Of a stretch of DNA of 64,000 bases, positions 7,850 to 17,834 are shown one piece after another. The stretch is from Ignavibacteria bacterium (GTDB taxonomy: Bacteria; Bacteroidota; Ignavibacteria; Tepidaquicellales; Tepidaquicellaceae), in the NCBI GenBank assembly GCA_028714695.1, contig JAQTLX010000011.1, positions 62,001 to 126,000 on the forward strand, given 5' to 3'. How positions within the stretch are numbered: the first letter of the stretch is position 1; each line of letters opens with the position of its first letter. The notes below the pieces were generated by a model. That model was not told the origin of the DNA. It did no database searches and was given only the letters and a program-made list of their open reading frames with translations. The translations under genes were made by a program, and so were the position numbers.

Positions 7850-9027
7850 AATAAGAATCTGACTATAATCCCTATTATCGCGCTTGATATTATAAGATAA
7901 TAGGGTTTTATTTTTGTAAAAAACAATACAAGCAGACCTGCAGCAAAAATTCCAAATGTCACGTAATCGATAAGCGCATCCTTTGAAAGAAAATATGCAG
8001 TCGTAATAATAGCGCCTATCGCTGCCGCGTTTGCTCCCTTGATTGCGGATTTCAAAATAATATTATCTTTCACTTTTTCTATTACCTGTGCCAGAATCAT
8101 GACTAATATAAATGTCGGAAGGAATATTGATATTGTTGCAAGCACAGAACCGGGAATACCCGCGACCATATATCCTATGAAAGTCGATGTTATAACAACG
8201 GGACCGGGAGTAATCTGTCCGAACGCCAATCCGTCAAGAAATTCCTTTGCCGTCAGCCAGTGAAGGTTTTCAACTACGTCCTGCCTCAGTACTCCTATAA
8301 TCACGAACCCGCTTCCATACGTCAACGCTCCTGCCTTCATGAACACAAGCGGTATTTCAAGCATTTTCGAGTTGATAAATTCGAATAAATTGATAATCAC
8401 AAAACGCACTGAAATAAAAAGACTTAACAATGTTTTTGATATTAAATTTATCGCAATGATTGAAACTGATTTAAGATTTTGCCCTTCGCTTTTTTTTTCC
8501 TTAACGAAATAATATACTACCGCGATTAAAGCGGAAGAAAATATCAAAACAAGTATATGAACTCTGTAAAGTATCGAAACCGCAATGGCGGCAAAAAACA
8601 AAGTATACTGGAATACATCTTTTGTAAAAACCGACCTGCTGAGATTAAATCCTGAATGGAAAATGATTGATATAATAACAGGACTTATTCCGTACAAACC
8701 CCAGACTATATAATTGATATCTTTGTATTCTTTGTAGAAGACCGAGAATAAAAGTACGATTAGAAATGAAGGGATTACCAGACCTATGCCTGACAGGACG
8801 GAAGCCCAGAATCCTTTTTTGAAATACCCGAAATACAGCGCGACCTGGAAAGCAAGCGGTCCCGGGGCTATCTGCGAATATCCGAAATATTCCCTGAACT
8901 CCTCAAGTGTCATCCACTTTTTACCGAAGACAAGGTCTTTTCTTATAAAGTCTATTATTGCAAGCGGACCGCCGAAACCGGCGAATCCGAGATACAGGAA
9001 GTATCTGAAGATACTAAAATTTGTCAT
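7846..9027 (-). CDS. chrA: Chromate transporter, two-domain CHR family
   Basis: 393 residues, about ten to twelve membrane helices. Two homologous halves are visible: an N-terminal one with FAGFGGPLAIIDF, SQIAPGPLAFQVALYFGY and a C-terminal one with GALTYGSGFVIIGVLRQD, GQITPGPVVITSTFIGY. FGG and the PGP motifs are hallmarks of the CHR superfamily. Family members export chromate, though many in Bacteroidota have unknown anions as substrates. The start overlaps by one base the stop of the pterin dehydratase gene (TAATG on the minus strand), so the two are translationally coupled. Confidence 0.92.
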   Translation of the reverse strand: MTNFSIFRYFLYLGFAGFGGPLAIIDFIRKDLVFGKKWMTLEEFREYFGYSQIAPGPLAFQVALYFGYFKKGFWASVLSGIGLVIPSFLIVLLFSVFYKEYKDINYIVWGLYGISPVIISIIFHSGFNLSRSVFTKDVFQYTLFFAAIAVSILYRVHILVLIFSSALIAVVYYFVKEKKSEGQNLKSVSIIAINLISKTLLSLFISVRFVIINLFEFINSKMLEIPLVFMKAGALTYGSGFVIIGVLRQDVVENLHWLTAKEFLDGLAFGQITPGPVVITSTFIGYMVAGIPGSVLATISIFLPTFILVMILAQVIEKVKDNIILKSAIKGANAAAIGAIITTAYFLSKDALIDYVTFGIFAAGLLVLFFTKIKPYYLIISSAIIGIIVRFLF

Positions 9028-9308
9028 TAAACAAATTTATTAATCTCTGCCGCAATTTCAATATCTTTTTCCGTGATGCCGCCGGCATCATGCGTGGAAA
9101 ACGAGACTTCTATTTCCGCGTATTTCATCGTCAGGTAATCAGGGTGATGGTCAAACTGCTGGCAGATTGTACTTATAGTAGTAACAATGCCTGCTGTTTG
9201 CGGAAACCCTTTCGTCTTAAAAATCTTTTTGATAGAATTCCCTTCGACGAACCATCCGCTGACTTCCTTTATTTTTTGAAGTACAATATCAGGATTTAAT
9301 TTTTTCAT
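9027..9308 (-). CDS. phhB: Pterin-4a-carbinolamine dehydratase
   Basis: 93 residues, full length for the family. The active-site signature is present: FDHHPDYLTMKYAEIEVSFSTHD, with the paired histidines and the distal TH. The enzyme dehydrates 4a-hydroxytetrahydropterin formed by aromatic amino acid hydroxylases; in bacteria lacking those it may serve a molybdopterin-related or stress role. No phenylalanine hydroxylase gene is in the window. It lies 46 bases after icd and overlaps the start of chrA. Confidence 0.92.
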   Translation of the reverse strand: MKKLNPDIVLQKIKEVSGWFVEGNSIKKIFKTKGFPQTAGIVTTISTICQQFDHHPDYLTMKYAEIEVSFSTHDAGGITEKDIEIAAEINKFV

Positions 9309-9354
9309 ATTTTTACAACCGCTTTTTATAACGGTTTAATTTATAAAATTCAGG

Positions 9355-10797
9355 CTACAGAGAAAAACCTGATACACCGTCGAAATTATAAAGATTCTCC
9401 GTCTTTATAAAATCAAAACCGTGTTCTCTAATTTTATTGAGCAATTCTATTATTGCCGAATGTGTGATTGTTTTTCCTTTTTCGGGATTTTCATATCTGC
9501 ATCTCCAGTGGTCAACCTGATTAATGTTAGGCGAACCTTCAGGAAAGACCTTAACTCCCCTGCTGCTTATGGATGAGAGTTCAAGACCTTCCGCCTGTAT
9601 CTTACTCATTATGTTGCCAAGGTCGTCAGGTGAACCGCTGTTCCAGTCAACAAAAACATCCACGCCGACGAGATCTTTTGCAATGTTAGCCTGCGATTTA
9701 AGTTTCGATTTTTCAACCTTATGATGTCCCTCGGAAGAGTATTCCGCAATTTTAAAAAGCGAAGGTTTTTGTCCGAGTCTTTTAATCACTTCATCCGCAA
9801 ATTCTCTTGTACCTACGGTGATTGAATCATTCAGCGTGCTTCTAATATCATAAGTATGAACCCCTTCTTCGAGAGTCTTAAGCCATGCATTATGCACCTT
9901 CGATGCAATTTCAGGCTGACCTATATGAACGAGCATCATAACAGCACCTAAAAGCAAACCCGAGGGATTGGCTGAATTTTGTCCCGCTCTTCTCGGCGCC
10001 GAACCGTGAATTGCTTCGAACATAGCAAATTCGTCTCCGATATTTGCCGAGCCTGCAAGCCCTACAGAGCCTGTCATTTGAGCAGTTACGTCAGATAAAA
10101 TATCGCCGTAAAGATTTTCCATTACGAGCACATCAAATTGTTCGGGAGCAGTCGCGAGTTTTGCCGCTCCGATATCAACTATCCAGACTTCTTTTTCTAT
10201 CTCCGGATATTCTTCTCCGATTTCATTGAAAATCTTGTGGAATAATCCGTCCGTGATTTTCATTATATTATCTTTAACGAAGCACGTTACTTTCTTTCTT
10301 TTATTCTTTACTGCAAATTCAAATGCATACCTTACTATTTTTTCAGTACCTGTAGTTGAAATGAGTTTCAATGCCTGTGTTACCTGTCTCGTCTGCCTGT
10401 ATTCAATACCCGAATATAAATCTTCTTCGTTCTCACGCACTATAACTAAATCCATCACCGGGTGTTTGGTGGTAATGAAAGGATGATAAGAAACGCACGG
10501 TCTTACGTTCGCATACAGCCCAAACATCTTGCGGGTTGCAACATTCAGACTTTTATAACCGCTGCCCTGAGGCGTTGTGATTGGGGCTTTCAAAAAGACT
10601 TTAGTTTTTCTTAATGAATCCCATGACGAGGGTGCAATACCCGTAACATTTCCGCTGAGATAAACTTTTTCACCGACTTCAATTACTTCAATATCAATTT
10701 TCGCTCCTGCTGCCTGAATAATTCTAAGCGTTGCATCCATTATTTCAGGACCTATTCCGTCACCGTATGCTACGGTAATTGGGGTTCTATCGGACAT
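9355..10797 (-). CDS. icd: NADP-type isocitrate dehydrogenase with C-terminal extension
   Basis: 480 residues, longer than E. coli Icd (416). N-terminal VAYGDGIGPEIMDATLRII, substrate loop GSGYKSLNVATRKMFGLYANVRP, then NLYGDILSDVTAQMTGSVGLAGSANIGD with metal-binding aspartates, and AMFEAIHGSAPRRAGQNSANP. The last 140 residues (from about VEKSKLKSQANIAKDLVGVDVF) form the additional domain found in the Thermus/Rickettsia class. It converts isocitrate to 2-oxoglutarate in the TCA cycle. Likely heads a minus-strand unit with phhB and chrA. Confidence 0.95.
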   Translation of the reverse strand: MSDRTPITVAYGDGIGPEIMDATLRIIQAAGAKIDIEVIEVGEKVYLSGNVTGIAPSSWDSLRKTKVFLKAPITTPQGSGYKSLNVATRKMFGLYANVRPCVSYHPFITTKHPVMDLVIVRENEEDLYSGIEYRQTRQVTQALKLISTTGTEKIVRYAFEFAVKNKRKKVTCFVKDNIMKITDGLFHKIFNEIGEEYPEIEKEVWIVDIGAAKLATAPEQFDVLVMENLYGDILSDVTAQMTGSVGLAGSANIGDEFAMFEAIHGSAPRRAGQNSANPSGLLLGAVMMLVHIGQPEIASKVHNAWLKTLEEGVHTYDIRSTLNDSITVGTREFADEVIKRLGQKPSLFKIAEYSSEGHHKVEKSKLKSQANIAKDLVGVDVFVDWNSGSPDDLGNIMSKIQAEGLELSSISSRGVKVFPEGSPNINQVDHWRCRYENPEKGKTITHSAIIELLNKIREHGFDFIKTENLYNFDGVSGFSL

Positions 10798-10989
10798 TTT
10801 CTTGACCTTTCAAATATATAATTTTTTAATTTTTTGAATTCCTTTAAGCGTAAACACTTCCTTTCGTTCATAATGAAATGTTGTAAAATTAAAAACCAAT
10901 AAATGTGTTATTAAGTTCTGATTAGACAAGGATTTAAGATGAAATTTGAAAAATATACAACTTATTGGCAATACGGTATGATATCCGGT

Positions 10990-11526
10990 CTAAATCTTTA
11001 CATTTTTAGGTTTAACAATTTCATTCCATGCTTTTGGGGAAAACAAGTTGTAATTCTCTTTTCTGAAATTGCGGTAATAAAGCGCTCCCCAGACCGGAGT
11101 GGACGGATAGTAATATAGATCTTTTGCAAACATATCCAGTATTCCCGGAAATTCAAAGGCTGAGTAATGTTTGTTGAGATATGTTTTTACAAACTCGGAA
11201 AGTTCTTTTGTAATTCTATTCACGATAAAGCACGGATAGACAGTAAGTGTTGCGCCGAGTCCTATCGGCAGGCTTTTCGGAAGTGACATTGCATAGTTAA
11301 AACATTCTCTGCTGAAAGTTTCAAAAGTTCTTACATCCGGACTTTCGGAATATTTGGCAAAGGCAAATGTATTTGCCTGTCCGAATTTGGCTGCTTCAAT
11401 TCTCGTTCTCTTATAAGCCCTGTCAAATAGCCAGTTCGGTTCAACACCCATCGGTTCCATATTGTAGTACCTCATCCAGCCGTCAAGCGTGGAATAATAT
11501 TCTTCGACTTCCTTCGTTAAGCCCAT
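10990..11526 (-). CDS. Hypothetical protein, 178 residues
   Basis: No family recognised. A soluble, aromatic-rich protein (many Y, F, W) without signal peptide or membrane helix. It opens MGLTKEVEEYYSTLDGW and has a moderately hydrophobic central stretch (LPIGLGATLTVYPCFIV) that is too polar at its edges to be a convincing membrane helix. The codon pattern and an uninterrupted frame support coding. It stands between the icd promoter region and the T9SS cargo gene, 89 bases downstream of the latter, all on the minus strand. Confidence 0.65.
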   Translation of the reverse strand: MGLTKEVEEYYSTLDGWMRYYNMEPMGVEPNWLFDRAYKRTRIEAAKFGQANTFAFAKYSESPDVRTFETFSRECFNYAMSLPKSLPIGLGATLTVYPCFIVNRITKELSEFVKTYLNKHYSAFEFPGILDMFAKDLYYYPSTPVWGALYYRNFRKENYNLFSPKAWNEIVKPKNVKI

Positions 11527-11615
11527 AATTAAAAATTAAATATTCGAAATTACCGGCAATCAGAATAATTTGTCCGGTGTAAAACCTTTTGATTGAATAT
11601 TCGAATGTTTAAAAA

Positions 11616-14219
11616 TTATTTCATTAAAATCATTTTTTTAGATGCTAACTGTTTATTGTCTGATGTCAGCCGATAAAAATACACTCCGCTCGATAGATAT
11701 CCCGCATCGAAATTTACGGAATACGAACCGGCATTTTTGTATTCGTTCAAAAGTGATTTCACTTCTTTGCCCGATATATCATAAATCTTCAATGAAATAT
11801 TGGAATTCTTCGGTAAATCAAATTTAATCGAAGTAACGGGATTAAACGGATTCGGATAATTCTGGTAAAGTTTGAATGAAGAAGGAATACCTTCGTTCTC
11901 ATTCTGAATAGCAGTCGGATTCGACATTAGTTTAATTTCCCAGATTCCGCTTCCGTGAGTTGCTGCCCGCAGTTTTCTGCCGACGGGTACATATGACAAA
12001 TCAAACACTATTGAATACGGCATACCTCTTTTGTATTCACCCCACGAAAGACCGCTGTTGGTGCTTGCATAAACACCGAGGTCATTACCCGCATAAAGAT
12101 TATTCGGGAATAGGGGGTCAACGAATACCGATTGTGTCGGAATATCGGGAAGATTGTTTGTCAGATTCACCCATGTAGTTCCAGCATTTGTGGATTTATA
12201 TATGTGTCCGGTTCCGAAACCTCCGAATGTTATATAAACTTCGCTTGCCTTATACGGATTCGTTACCATGCGCGTCGGATACCTGTTGGGCAATGAACCG
12301 GTTATGTTCGTCCAGGTTGTACCTCCGTTCACTGAACGCCATACGGCAGCATTGGCGGAACCTCCGGGTGCGGCGCCTACATAAATCGTATCCACGGAAA
12401 GCCACGATGCTGCCATCGACAATGCTTTGCCGCCGTTGAAATTCTGAAGTGACGAGGAGAAACTTGAACCAGCATTTGTGGATTTATAAAAATCAGTACC
12501 TGCAACGTATAATACATTCGGATTCGAAGGACACACGATAAAAGGTGTATTGAAGCAATAATATGTTTCATCACCGGAATTCGGAATGTTATTAAGATAA
12601 TTTAAAACCGAACCGCCGTTTGATGATTTCGCAATATCGCCGTAAGTATATTCCGTGTAGCAAACCTGAGGATTCTGCGAACTTACCTGGCTGCAGAAAC
12701 CATCGCCGCCGAATGTTTTATACCATGCAGTTGTTCCCTGATAAAATGCAGCCCTGTTATCCTGAAGACCGCCAATACAGAATATAGAATCTGTAAATGA
12801 ATTTCCAAGCGTAGCATAGAACTGCGATGTTACATATCCGCCGTTACATGAGAAAAATGTTTCGCCGAAATTATTCGAGCGGTAAAGACCGCCGTCCGCG
12901 GCAATATAAATTTTATTCGGGTCTTTCGGATTATCCGTGTAATAATGAACATCAGCATGCACAAAATTAGAAGAACCTTCAGGCTGTCCCGGAGGAGTTG
13001 CGCCGGTATTCCATGCAGACCAACTTGACTTGGTTGTAAAACTTGTCCCGCCGTTTGTTGATTTCTCAACATTCAGCGTGCCGAGTAAAATTGAATTCGG
13101 GTCATTCGCTTTTACCCAGTGAGCCTGATTATACCAGCCCTGATTTCCCGATGGAACGGAAGTTGAGCCGACTGTCCAGGTTGTTCCGCCGTCGGTGCTT
13201 TTGTAATACCCTACATAAGCGGTTATGTCATTAGCAATGTTAGCATAAATGTAATTCGGATTTCCTCTGTACATTGCAAGCGACGCCTTGCCTGACCATG
13301 TAGACGGCAAGCCGCCCGCGAGTTTTGTCCATGATGAACCGCCGTTTATTGATTTATAGATACCGACATTGGCATTCGGTATATTATTGGATAAATTTCC
13401 TATAGAAGCGTAAACAATATTCGTATCAGTTGAATTAATGAGCATATCCATTGCCATTGAGTAATTAAGAACATTCGACCATGTTCCGCCGGCATTATAA
13501 GATTTATATACACCTTCGCTTGTTGCCGAATAAATTATATTCGGATTTTTCGGATTAATCATAACTTTCCAGACGCCGCGCTGATTGCTGTAAGACCAGT
13601 CAAGCGACTTTGTCCAGTTCAGTCCGCCGTTCGTTGTTTTCAGAATCCCTATCCCGTACATACCTCTTGTTACCCTTAAATTAACGCCATTGTTTATAGA
13701 ATACTGATATCCGTAATTTTCGCCTGTTCCTATGTACATAATATTCGGATTCACAGAATCTATGGCAATAGAACTAACAGCAAGCGAAGGAAAGCCTGTA
13801 TTTACGAGAGTCCATGCGCTTGCACCTATTCCGCCTGACGTCGATTTCCACAAACCGCCCGATGCAGAGCCGATAAATACTACAGACGTGTCGACAGGGT
13901 GAACAGCCAGCGCTATACTTCTGCCGCCTATATTATTCGGACCTATTGAAGTCCAGTTATCCGCAGATTTGTCAAAAGCAGATGAAAGTTCGCTTTGCGA
14001 ATATTCAAACGCCTTGAAATATTTATCCTGCGGGATATCGGCATCGGGATATGCTCTTATTTCACCCATAAACTGCAATGCGGCAAGTATTCCACCCGCT
14101 TCGTTTTCCTCATCTTCGTGATTATCACCGGAAATGATTTTTGATTTCAACAGAAATATTAAAACAGATATTATTGCAACGGAGATAATAATGCTTAAAA
14201 GATAGGATTTCTTTTTCAT
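11616..14219 (-). CDS. Secreted Asp-box/BNR repeat protein with T9SS type A sorting domain
   Basis: 867 residues. The N-terminus (KKKSYLLSIIISVAIISVLIFLL) is a signal anchor or signal peptide. The body is a beta-propeller of the sortilin/exo-sialidase type, with about ten Asp-box motifs of the form S-x-N/D-G-G-x-T/S-W (for example KTTNGGLNW, KSINGGSSW, KSTDGGTTW, RSVNGGTTW, KSTNAGTTW). The last 80 residues are a type IX sorting domain: YPNPFNPVTSIKFDLP, then LKIYDISGKEV, GSYSVNFDA, LSSGVYFYRL and a basic tail. Such proteins cross the outer membrane and become surface attached or released. The substrate is unknown; propellers often bind glycans or proteins. Confidence 0.9.
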   Translation of the reverse strand: MKKKSYLLSIIISVAIISVLIFLLKSKIISGDNHEDEENEAGGILAALQFMGEIRAYPDADIPQDKYFKAFEYSQSELSSAFDKSADNWTSIGPNNIGGRSIALAVHPVDTSVVFIGSASGGLWKSTSGGIGASAWTLVNTGFPSLAVSSIAIDSVNPNIMYIGTGENYGYQYSINNGVNLRVTRGMYGIGILKTTNGGLNWTKSLDWSYSNQRGVWKVMINPKNPNIIYSATSEGVYKSYNAGGTWSNVLNYSMAMDMLINSTDTNIVYASIGNLSNNIPNANVGIYKSINGGSSWTKLAGGLPSTWSGKASLAMYRGNPNYIYANIANDITAYVGYYKSTDGGTTWTVGSTSVPSGNQGWYNQAHWVKANDPNSILLGTLNVEKSTNGGTSFTTKSSWSAWNTGATPPGQPEGSSNFVHADVHYYTDNPKDPNKIYIAADGGLYRSNNFGETFFSCNGGYVTSQFYATLGNSFTDSIFCIGGLQDNRAAFYQGTTAWYKTFGGDGFCSQVSSQNPQVCYTEYTYGDIAKSSNGGSVLNYLNNIPNSGDETYYCFNTPFIVCPSNPNVLYVAGTDFYKSTNAGSSFSSSLQNFNGGKALSMAASWLSVDTIYVGAAPGGSANAAVWRSVNGGTTWTNITGSLPNRYPTRMVTNPYKASEVYITFGGFGTGHIYKSTNAGTTWVNLTNNLPDIPTQSVFVDPLFPNNLYAGNDLGVYASTNSGLSWGEYKRGMPYSIVFDLSYVPVGRKLRAATHGSGIWEIKLMSNPTAIQNENEGIPSSFKLYQNYPNPFNPVTSIKFDLPKNSNISLKIYDISGKEVKSLLNEYKNAGSYSVNFDAGYLSSGVYFYRLTSDNKQLASKKMILMK

Positions 14220-14343
14220 AAAGTATTTAATTATTTATTCAAACGTATTACACACAAATAAGAAAAGCAATTCAAAATCTTTAATATTTGACACCTAACA
14301 TAGGATTATCAAACTTTTAAACACCGGATAACGTTTTATTCTC

Positions 14344-14826
14344 ATGCATACACAAATATTCAAAAAAAATTTAGCGCTGAATATAATTCCGATTTTACTA
14401 CTCGGATTTTATTTCTATTCATGCTCAGATAAAATACAAGACCCGGTTCAGACTCAACAGACACTGTTGTATTCTAAGCCAGGTATTGTTGACAGTCTTA
14501 TAGGTACGTGTTCCACATATCTGGTTCGGAATTTCATTATTGATTCGCTTGATTTCAGCGCTTACACAGGAGGCAAAATTGAAATGAATTCGTTTTCCAA
14601 CGGGGACTTATCCGAATTATCGCTTTTTTACCTCAATCCTGATACCGCTGTATATGTATTCAACATTTCAGGCAAAGATGAAATTAATTCTCAGATTCCG
14701 CGAACTTTTATTCCTTCAAATAGAAAAGAAAAGTATTATTTCAGAATGAAACTGTTTGCGAGTGTGTGCACGGGAGAATTGTATTATCTGAAGGTAAGGG
14801 ATTTGAATATTTACGGTGTAAAGTAG
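14344..14826 (+). CDS. Hypothetical lipoprotein
   Basis: 160 residues. The signal peptide ends in a lipobox YSCS (cysteine near 27), so the mature protein should be lipid anchored. The remainder is predicted beta-rich with no recognised family. It is divergently oriented from the T9SS cargo gene, with 124 AT-rich bases between them for both promoters, and its stop is one base from the convergent flippase stop. Confidence 0.72.
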   Translation: MHTQIFKKNLALNIIPILLLGFYFYSCSDKIQDPVQTQQTLLYSKPGIVDSLIGTCSTYLVRNFIIDSLDFSAYTGGKIEMNSFSNGDLSELSLFYLNPDTAVYVFNISGKDEINSQIPRTFIPSNRKEKYYFRMKLFASVCTGELYYLKVRDLNIYGVK

Positions 14827-14827
14827 A

Positions 14828-16318
14828 TTACTTAAATCTATTTATTATCACCGATTTATAAACCGTAAATCTTTCGCTCAAGTCTGGTGATACTTTAAGA
14901 ACAAGCATAAGCGTTCCGAATATTAATGTGACGATCGAACTACGAACGGCTATATCCAGAAAAACAAAATTTATAACAGGTATCGCATTTCCTACAAAAT
15001 AAATCAGAACCGCGGATACTACAACAATCAATTGTTTGTAATCGAAAGGCTGCAGTTTATATTTCCTATACAGGAAAAGCCATTTTAGAAAATTGAACGT
15101 GAAATAAGACGCAACAAATCCGAATGCGGCGCCGATACCTCCCGATATAGGAATTAGTATATATGTCGAGACAACGCTTACAATCAGGAGCATTACGTTA
15201 AAAAACGAATCGTATCTGTAATCAGGCGAGTTCACCAGTATTTCGGAATTCAGTCCCACGGAAATATCTATCATTACGCCAAGCCCGATAATCATGAAAA
15301 AGATGAAATTGACGGAATACTCGGGGTTCTTTATAAAGAAAAACAGATTGTGTTTATTAATTATAATGCCTACATACAGAAGCGAACCTATAATTAATTG
15401 TATTACGGATGTTCTTCTGTATATATCGCGAATCTCTTCGAGTTTGTTCTCTTTCCATGCAGTCGCGATAATCGGAACTGAGATTCTTGATAATGCACGC
15501 ATAGGCACGTATAGGATTGAGGCGATATAAAAATAGAAATAATAAACACCGACCATCGAAAGACCTACCATCGAACCTATCATCAGTCCGGGAATCCTTA
15601 CTCCTGTTATCATTGCCGCGCCGGATATAAGCGTGAATCCTCCGTATTTCAGCATTTCCAGAACTTTATCTTTCCTTATCTGCTTAAAACTTAATCTAAT
15701 TGAAAACTCGCCGGAGACAATAATCTGAATGAGGATTATCAAAGCGCACACAAGATAAATGCAGACATAGTATATTACGAATGCGCGGAAGTCGAATATC
15801 TTAAAAATATAAATTACTATTCCGATTGTTGTTAAAACTCTCAGACCGACTTCCCTTGTGAATGTTGCCAGACTTGTCTTGTAAACTGCTCTTGCAACGG
15901 TTTCCAGAATATTCAGCATCATAGTGAACAACGCAAAAGGAATCAAGAAATAAAAATAATCGATGAAGAGAGACGAATTTTTTATATATGCGTCGATTAT
16001 TAAAGGTCTGAAAACGAGATATAAAATTGTCAGTATGGAATAACCAACAAAGGCAATCGTAAAAATATAGACAAGAAAACCGTTATGAACTTTATCGTCT
16101 GTTTTAAAGAAAGGAAAGAATTTTGTAACGCTGTTCATCAGCCCAAGCATTGAAGCAATACCGTAAACTTCGACAACGCTAATCATCAGTTGTATTAATC
16201 CATACTGTTCGGTAGAAAAGAAGTTCGGAAATAAAAGTACGAGATTAAGATAACCAAGACCGACACCGATGTATGAATAGATTGAATTTTTAATCGCCTG
16301 ATTTCTGACTACTCCCAA
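14828..16318 (-). CDS. Polysaccharide/oligosaccharide flippase, Wzx-type
   Basis: About 496 residues with twelve to fourteen hydrophobic helices, charged positions between them, and the AIKNSIYSYIGVGLGYLNLVLLFPNFFS N-terminus typical of the MVF/PST flippase superfamily. Such proteins move lipid-linked sugars across the inner membrane. The chosen start is TTG at 16318, one base after the upstream stop and eight bases after AAGGGA; the frame extends to 16351, but that start would overlap the methyltransferase gene by 32 bases. The pairing with a methyltransferase suggests cell-surface glycan synthesis. Confidence 0.85.
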   Translation of the reverse strand: MGVVRNQAIKNSIYSYIGVGLGYLNLVLLFPNFFSTEQYGLIQLMISVVEVYGIASMLGLMNSVTKFFPFFKTDDKVHNGFLVYIFTIAFVGYSILTILYLVFRPLIIDAYIKNSSLFIDYFYFLIPFALFTMMLNILETVARAVYKTSLATFTREVGLRVLTTIGIVIYIFKIFDFRAFVIYYVCIYLVCALIILIQIIVSGEFSIRLSFKQIRKDKVLEMLKYGGFTLISGAAMITGVRIPGLMIGSMVGLSMVGVYYFYFYIASILYVPMRALSRISVPIIATAWKENKLEEIRDIYRRTSVIQLIIGSLLYVGIIINKHNLFFFIKNPEYSVNFIFFMIIGLGVMIDISVGLNSEILVNSPDYRYDSFFNVMLLIVSVVSTYILIPISGGIGAAFGFVASYFTFNFLKWLFLYRKYKLQPFDYKQLIVVVSAVLIYFVGNAIPVINFVFLDIAVRSSIVTLIFGTLMLVLKVSPDLSERFTVYKSVIINRFK

Positions 16319-16319
16319 T

Positions 16320-17102
16320 CTATTTTCCCTTCTGTAAAAAGTTAAGTACAAGATTGTAATCGGAATCGAGCAATGATTTTTTGTTTGTGAATATCGAGAA
16401 CAGGTTTAAAATATAAGGAGTGGTTTTCAGTTTGAACAAGAGGCCGTTTATTTTTTTCTTCGAAAGAAGGTGTATGTTTTTCCCGTTCGTATATAAGTTA
16501 AGTCCGAATCTTTTGCCAAGTTCTTCAAGCGATTTCTTTGTATATAACGATACGTGCTGTCCGTGGTCAGTGGCGTAATACCACCATTCGCCGGGTTTCG
16601 GTATGTTTGACGGAATCAGATAAGTACTGAATAATATACTGTCGGAATGTATAAGCATTTCCGATATTTCTTTTACAGGTTCGGGAAGGTGTTCGAACAC
16701 TTCGTATGCAGTAAGGACTTCGTATTTTCTGTCATTCGACGCTTCAAAACCTTTTGAGTACAGATTTTCACAGTATTTATCCGACCAGAAAAATTTATAT
16801 CCCGCGTCGCGCATCATTCTTACGAAGACGCCGTAGCCTGCGCCGAAATCTATGAATTCGGCATTGCTGTCGAAAGAAAATTTAATTATATTTTTTGTCG
16901 GCTGAACAAGATCGGCATTTCTTTTAAGCAAACCTATATCGCTGAAATTAATCGCGTCGCTGTATGCTTCTTCGAGCCAGTACGGTTCTTCGGTCTGTAT
17001 AAATCCGCAATTCGGGCATCTGAAATATTTAATTGTATATTTAAACAGTATTTCAGCGTCTGCAAAGAAATCGGACTTATTTTCACAAATTTTACATTGC
17101 AT
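16320..17102 (-). CDS. Class I SAM-dependent methyltransferase with N-terminal zinc-ribbon
   Basis: 260 residues. N-terminal four-cysteine knuckle (C3, C6, C29, C32) followed by a short helical linker, then a Rossmann methyltransferase domain with the SAM loop DFGAGYG (85-91). The region YEVFEHLPEPVKEISEM is motif II/post-II of UbiE/COQ5-like enzymes, and DHGQHVSLYTKKSLEEL is seen in methyltransferases of polysaccharide loci. Likely modifies a nucleotide sugar or glycan, inferred from its coupling to a flippase gene one base downstream. Upstream is a long repeat-rich spacer, so transcription probably begins just before it. Confidence 0.87.
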   Translation of the reverse strand: MQCKICENKSDFFADAEILFKYTIKYFRCPNCGFIQTEEPYWLEEAYSDAINFSDIGLLKRNADLVQPTKNIIKFSFDSNAEFIDFGAGYGVFVRMMRDAGYKFFWSDKYCENLYSKGFEASNDRKYEVLTAYEVFEHLPEPVKEISEMLIHSDSILFSTYLIPSNIPKPGEWWYYATDHGQHVSLYTKKSLEELGKRFGLNLYTNGKNIHLLSKKKINGLLFKLKTTPYILNLFSIFTNKKSLLDSDYNLVLNFLQKGK

Positions 17103-17834
17103 AAGTAAAAATACGAATATATAAACCGAAATAAACGTAAAAATTTTTTCTGAAAGGATTTATGGCACACCTGCCGCAGCAGGCAGGCGCCAAGAACAAA
17201 TAAAAGAAATTTACATAGATGAAGTTGGGCTAAAGCCCGGTTTATTTTATTTCTTTTTCCCCCGCCTGAAGGCGGGGGAAATTGAGAAAGAAAAAGGTTC
17301 AGGAGAAGTTGAAACATCACCATATATACTTAATAAAAATTTCGATAAAAAAAATGACACATTAATGTCATAAAAGTGTCACAAATGAAACAAACATATG
17401 ATACGGTTTTAATTCCAGCACAAAGATAAGAAAATATTGTTCAGATTATACAATAAATGACCGAATGTACACATAAAAGATTGATAATAGGAGAGATAAA
17501 ATTCTAACAAAATCAAAGATAAAATATAAAAAATCAAAAATATTGTAGTGAAAATTATGAATTTTAACTTGCGACGAAAAAGATATCGCAAATCATCAAA
17601 TAAGATGCCTTGTCCGCTATGCTTTTGTTAAGACATGTATGCGGCTATAAAAAATATATTAAAATATTAGAATCAGTTACAGGATGCAGATAAAAGAAAC
17701 AGAATGATATACTGGCTTCGAATATCAGACTATTTTAAATTTCGCTTTATTAAATTTGCAAGAGATTAGTAAAATGGGTAATATATAATGCGAAATAGAT
17801 ATCACTTTTAGCATAGTGATTAGATAAATATAAA
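17103..17834. other. Gene-free spacer with hairpin repeats
   Basis: 732 bases with no convincing gene. The first 190 bases hold compact palindromes: CCTGCCGCAGCAGGCAGG near 17170-17187, GGGCTAAAGCCC near 17227-17239, and CCCCCGCCTGAAGGCGGGGG near 17260-17279. The last two have partners at 19345-19393. The rest (17320-17834) is AT-rich with no motif seen beyond short runs; small open frames on both strands there are leucine/isoleucine-rich shadows. Confidence 0.6.
17227..17283. repeat. Dispersed hairpin repeat, copy 1
   Basis: GGGCTAAAGCCCGGTTT followed 20 bases on by CCCCCGCCTGAAGGCGGGGG. A second copy with the same two palindromes in the same order and similar spacing lies at 19344-19393 (GGCTAAAGCCGGGTTT ... 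CCCCCGCCTTAAGGCGGGGG). Compensated changes keep both hairpins intact, a mark of a REP- or MITE-like family. Confidence 0.65.

Noticed and set aside
9309-9354. Weak hairpin AACCG...CGGTT between icd and phhB as a terminator
   Set aside because: Only five pairs with a long loop and an interrupted T-run; not enough to call.
16934-17323. 129-residue minus-strand frame overlapping the methyltransferase start and hairpins
   Set aside because: It runs through the C-rich palindromes and overlaps the methyltransferase gene in another frame.
17409-17591. 60-residue hydrophobic minus-strand frame
   Set aside because: AT-rich DNA gives Leu/Ile/Phe-rich short frames by chance; no ribosome site or family.
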